Of a stretch of DNA of 64,000 nt, positions 63,443-64,000 are shown piece after piece. A program made the translations under genes and the position numbers. The notes under the pieces were generated by a model. The model ran no database searches and was not told where the DNA came from. It saw only the letters and a list, made by a program, of their open reading frames with translations. Every line of letters begins with the position of its first letter. The stretch's first letter is position 1. The stretch spans positions 1 to 64,000 of the forward strand of contig NZ_CAAJGK010000049.1 of assembly GCF_900996245.1 (NCBI RefSeq), read 5' to 3'. This stretch comes from Paraburkholderia sp. BCC1886 (GTDB taxonomy: Bacteria > Pseudomonadota > Gammaproteobacteria > Burkholderiales > Burkholderiaceae).

Positions 63443-64000
63443 ATGGCTTTCAATCCGATTCATCGTCGCGTGCTCGTGAGCATCGCAGCGGGTGTCGCCG
63501 TCACGCTCGCGGTGCTGGCGCGGCCGGCCTTTGCGGTGCATGTGTACGAACCGCATCTGCGGCCGGTCGCGACCGTCTCCGATACGCGCATGACGCTCGG
63601 CACGCCGCAAGGCAAGGCGGAATTTCCGCTGTATCTGTCGAAGGACTGGAGCGTGGCGCAACCGCAGGTGACGCGGGCGGTCATCGTGATTCACGGCAAG
63701 CTGCGCAATGCAAACGTGTACTTTCATACGGCCGAAAAAGCGCAGCAGGCCGCCGGGGCAAATCCCGACGACGCGCTGCTGATCGCGCCGCAATTCCTCG
63801 CGAGCATCGACACGCAGCTGCATGACGAACCGGCCGACCTGCTGCGCTGGAACGACAACGCGTGGATGGGCGGCGAAGCGGCGCAAGCGCCGTCGCCGGT
63901 CAGCTCGTACAGCGTGCTCGATGCGATCGTCGAGCGGCTGGCCGATCGCAAGCTGTTTCCGAATCTGCAGCACGTGGTGTTCGCCGGACATTCGGGCGGC
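63443..64000 (+). CDS. Alpha/beta hydrolase-like exported protein, 3' end outside the window
   Basis: At least 186 residues. Signal peptide (RRVLVSIAAGVAVTLAVL ... AFA-V), then VIVIHGKLRNANVYF and, at the window edge, the nucleophile elbow AGHSGG (G-x-S-x-G). It is probably a periplasmic esterase/hydrolase. GGAGC lies upstream. It follows the porin by 25 bp and could be co-transcribed. The rest cannot be seen. Confidence 0.72.
   Translation, partial: MAFNPIHRRVLVSIAAGVAVTLAVLARPAFAVHVYEPHLRPVATVSDTRMTLGTPQGKAEFPLYLSKDWSVAQPQVTRAVIVIHGKLRNANVYFHTAEKAQQAAGANPDDALLIAPQFLASIDTQLHDEPADLLRWNDNAWMGGEAAQAPSPVSSYSVLDAIVERLADRKLFPNLQHVVFAGHSGG

Overview
The window looks like a chromosomal segment of a Burkholderiaceae bacterium, most probably Paraburkholderia or a close relative. 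The reasons are the high GC and strongly GC-rich third codon positions, the burkholderial 5S rRNA sequence at the left edge, a DUF3563 mini-protein, an FtrABCD-type iron uptake operon, a GTG-started burkholderial porin and a ferulate catabolism cluster. No integrase, transposase, prophage or CRISPR array was seen.

Layout. 0-10 kb: the end of an rRNA operon (5S plus terminator), then an SDR epimerase/reductase, a copper chaperone with a divergent CueR-like regulator, a DUF3563 mini-protein, an orphan solute-binding protein, rlmJ, an aldo/keto reductase, a 3-hydroxybutyrate dehydrogenase/patatin pair, and an aromatic aminotransferase. 10-24 kb: uvrB, then an iron block. This holds ftrABCD behind a Fur box, hemP behind a Fur box, bfd behind a Fur box followed on the same strand by a 20-codon ORF and tonB-exbB-exbD, and bfr. 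Between these lie an SRPBCC protein, OsmC, pirin with its divergent LysR regulator, and murI. 24-27.5 kb: class I fumarase, a UPF0114 membrane protein and an EamA exporter.

27.7-47.4 kb is a compact type III secretion (T3SS) island. A Gly-rich harpin-like gene and a ribbon-helix-helix gene lie on the minus strand. A tightly overlapping plus-strand operon follows: sctC-D-(E)-(F)-(G)-I-J-K-L-Q-R-S-T-U-V-N-O. Two minus-strand genes close the island and look like secreted substrates. One carries a DUF1521/MIIA autocleavage domain with a GD-PHID site. The other is a 921-residue protein with four helix-turn-helix-like repeats in its C-terminal third. The order C-D-E-F-G resembles Ysc/Chlamydia systems more than plant-pathogen Hrp systems. 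Two things are odd: SctU stops exactly where its autocleaving NPTH domain should begin, and no SctP ruler, SctW gatekeeper or translocator gene is present. The needle-length and substrate-switching machinery is therefore missing as a unit, at least from this locus.

47.8-64 kb is metabolic. It holds acetyl-CoA synthetase, a DUF4212/sodium-solute symporter pair (likely for a short organic acid, with an EF-hand loop), tRNA-Ser(GGA), a LuxR regulator, DUF3237, and a Leu/Ile/Val-type binding protein. A minus-strand ferulate operon follows (ech-vdh-fcs-amidohydrolase), with a divergent MarR regulator and a perfect 19-bp palindrome between them. The window ends with a LysR regulator, a porin and a truncated alpha/beta hydrolase.

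All functional calls are from motif and family recognition by eye; no searches or structure predictions were run.
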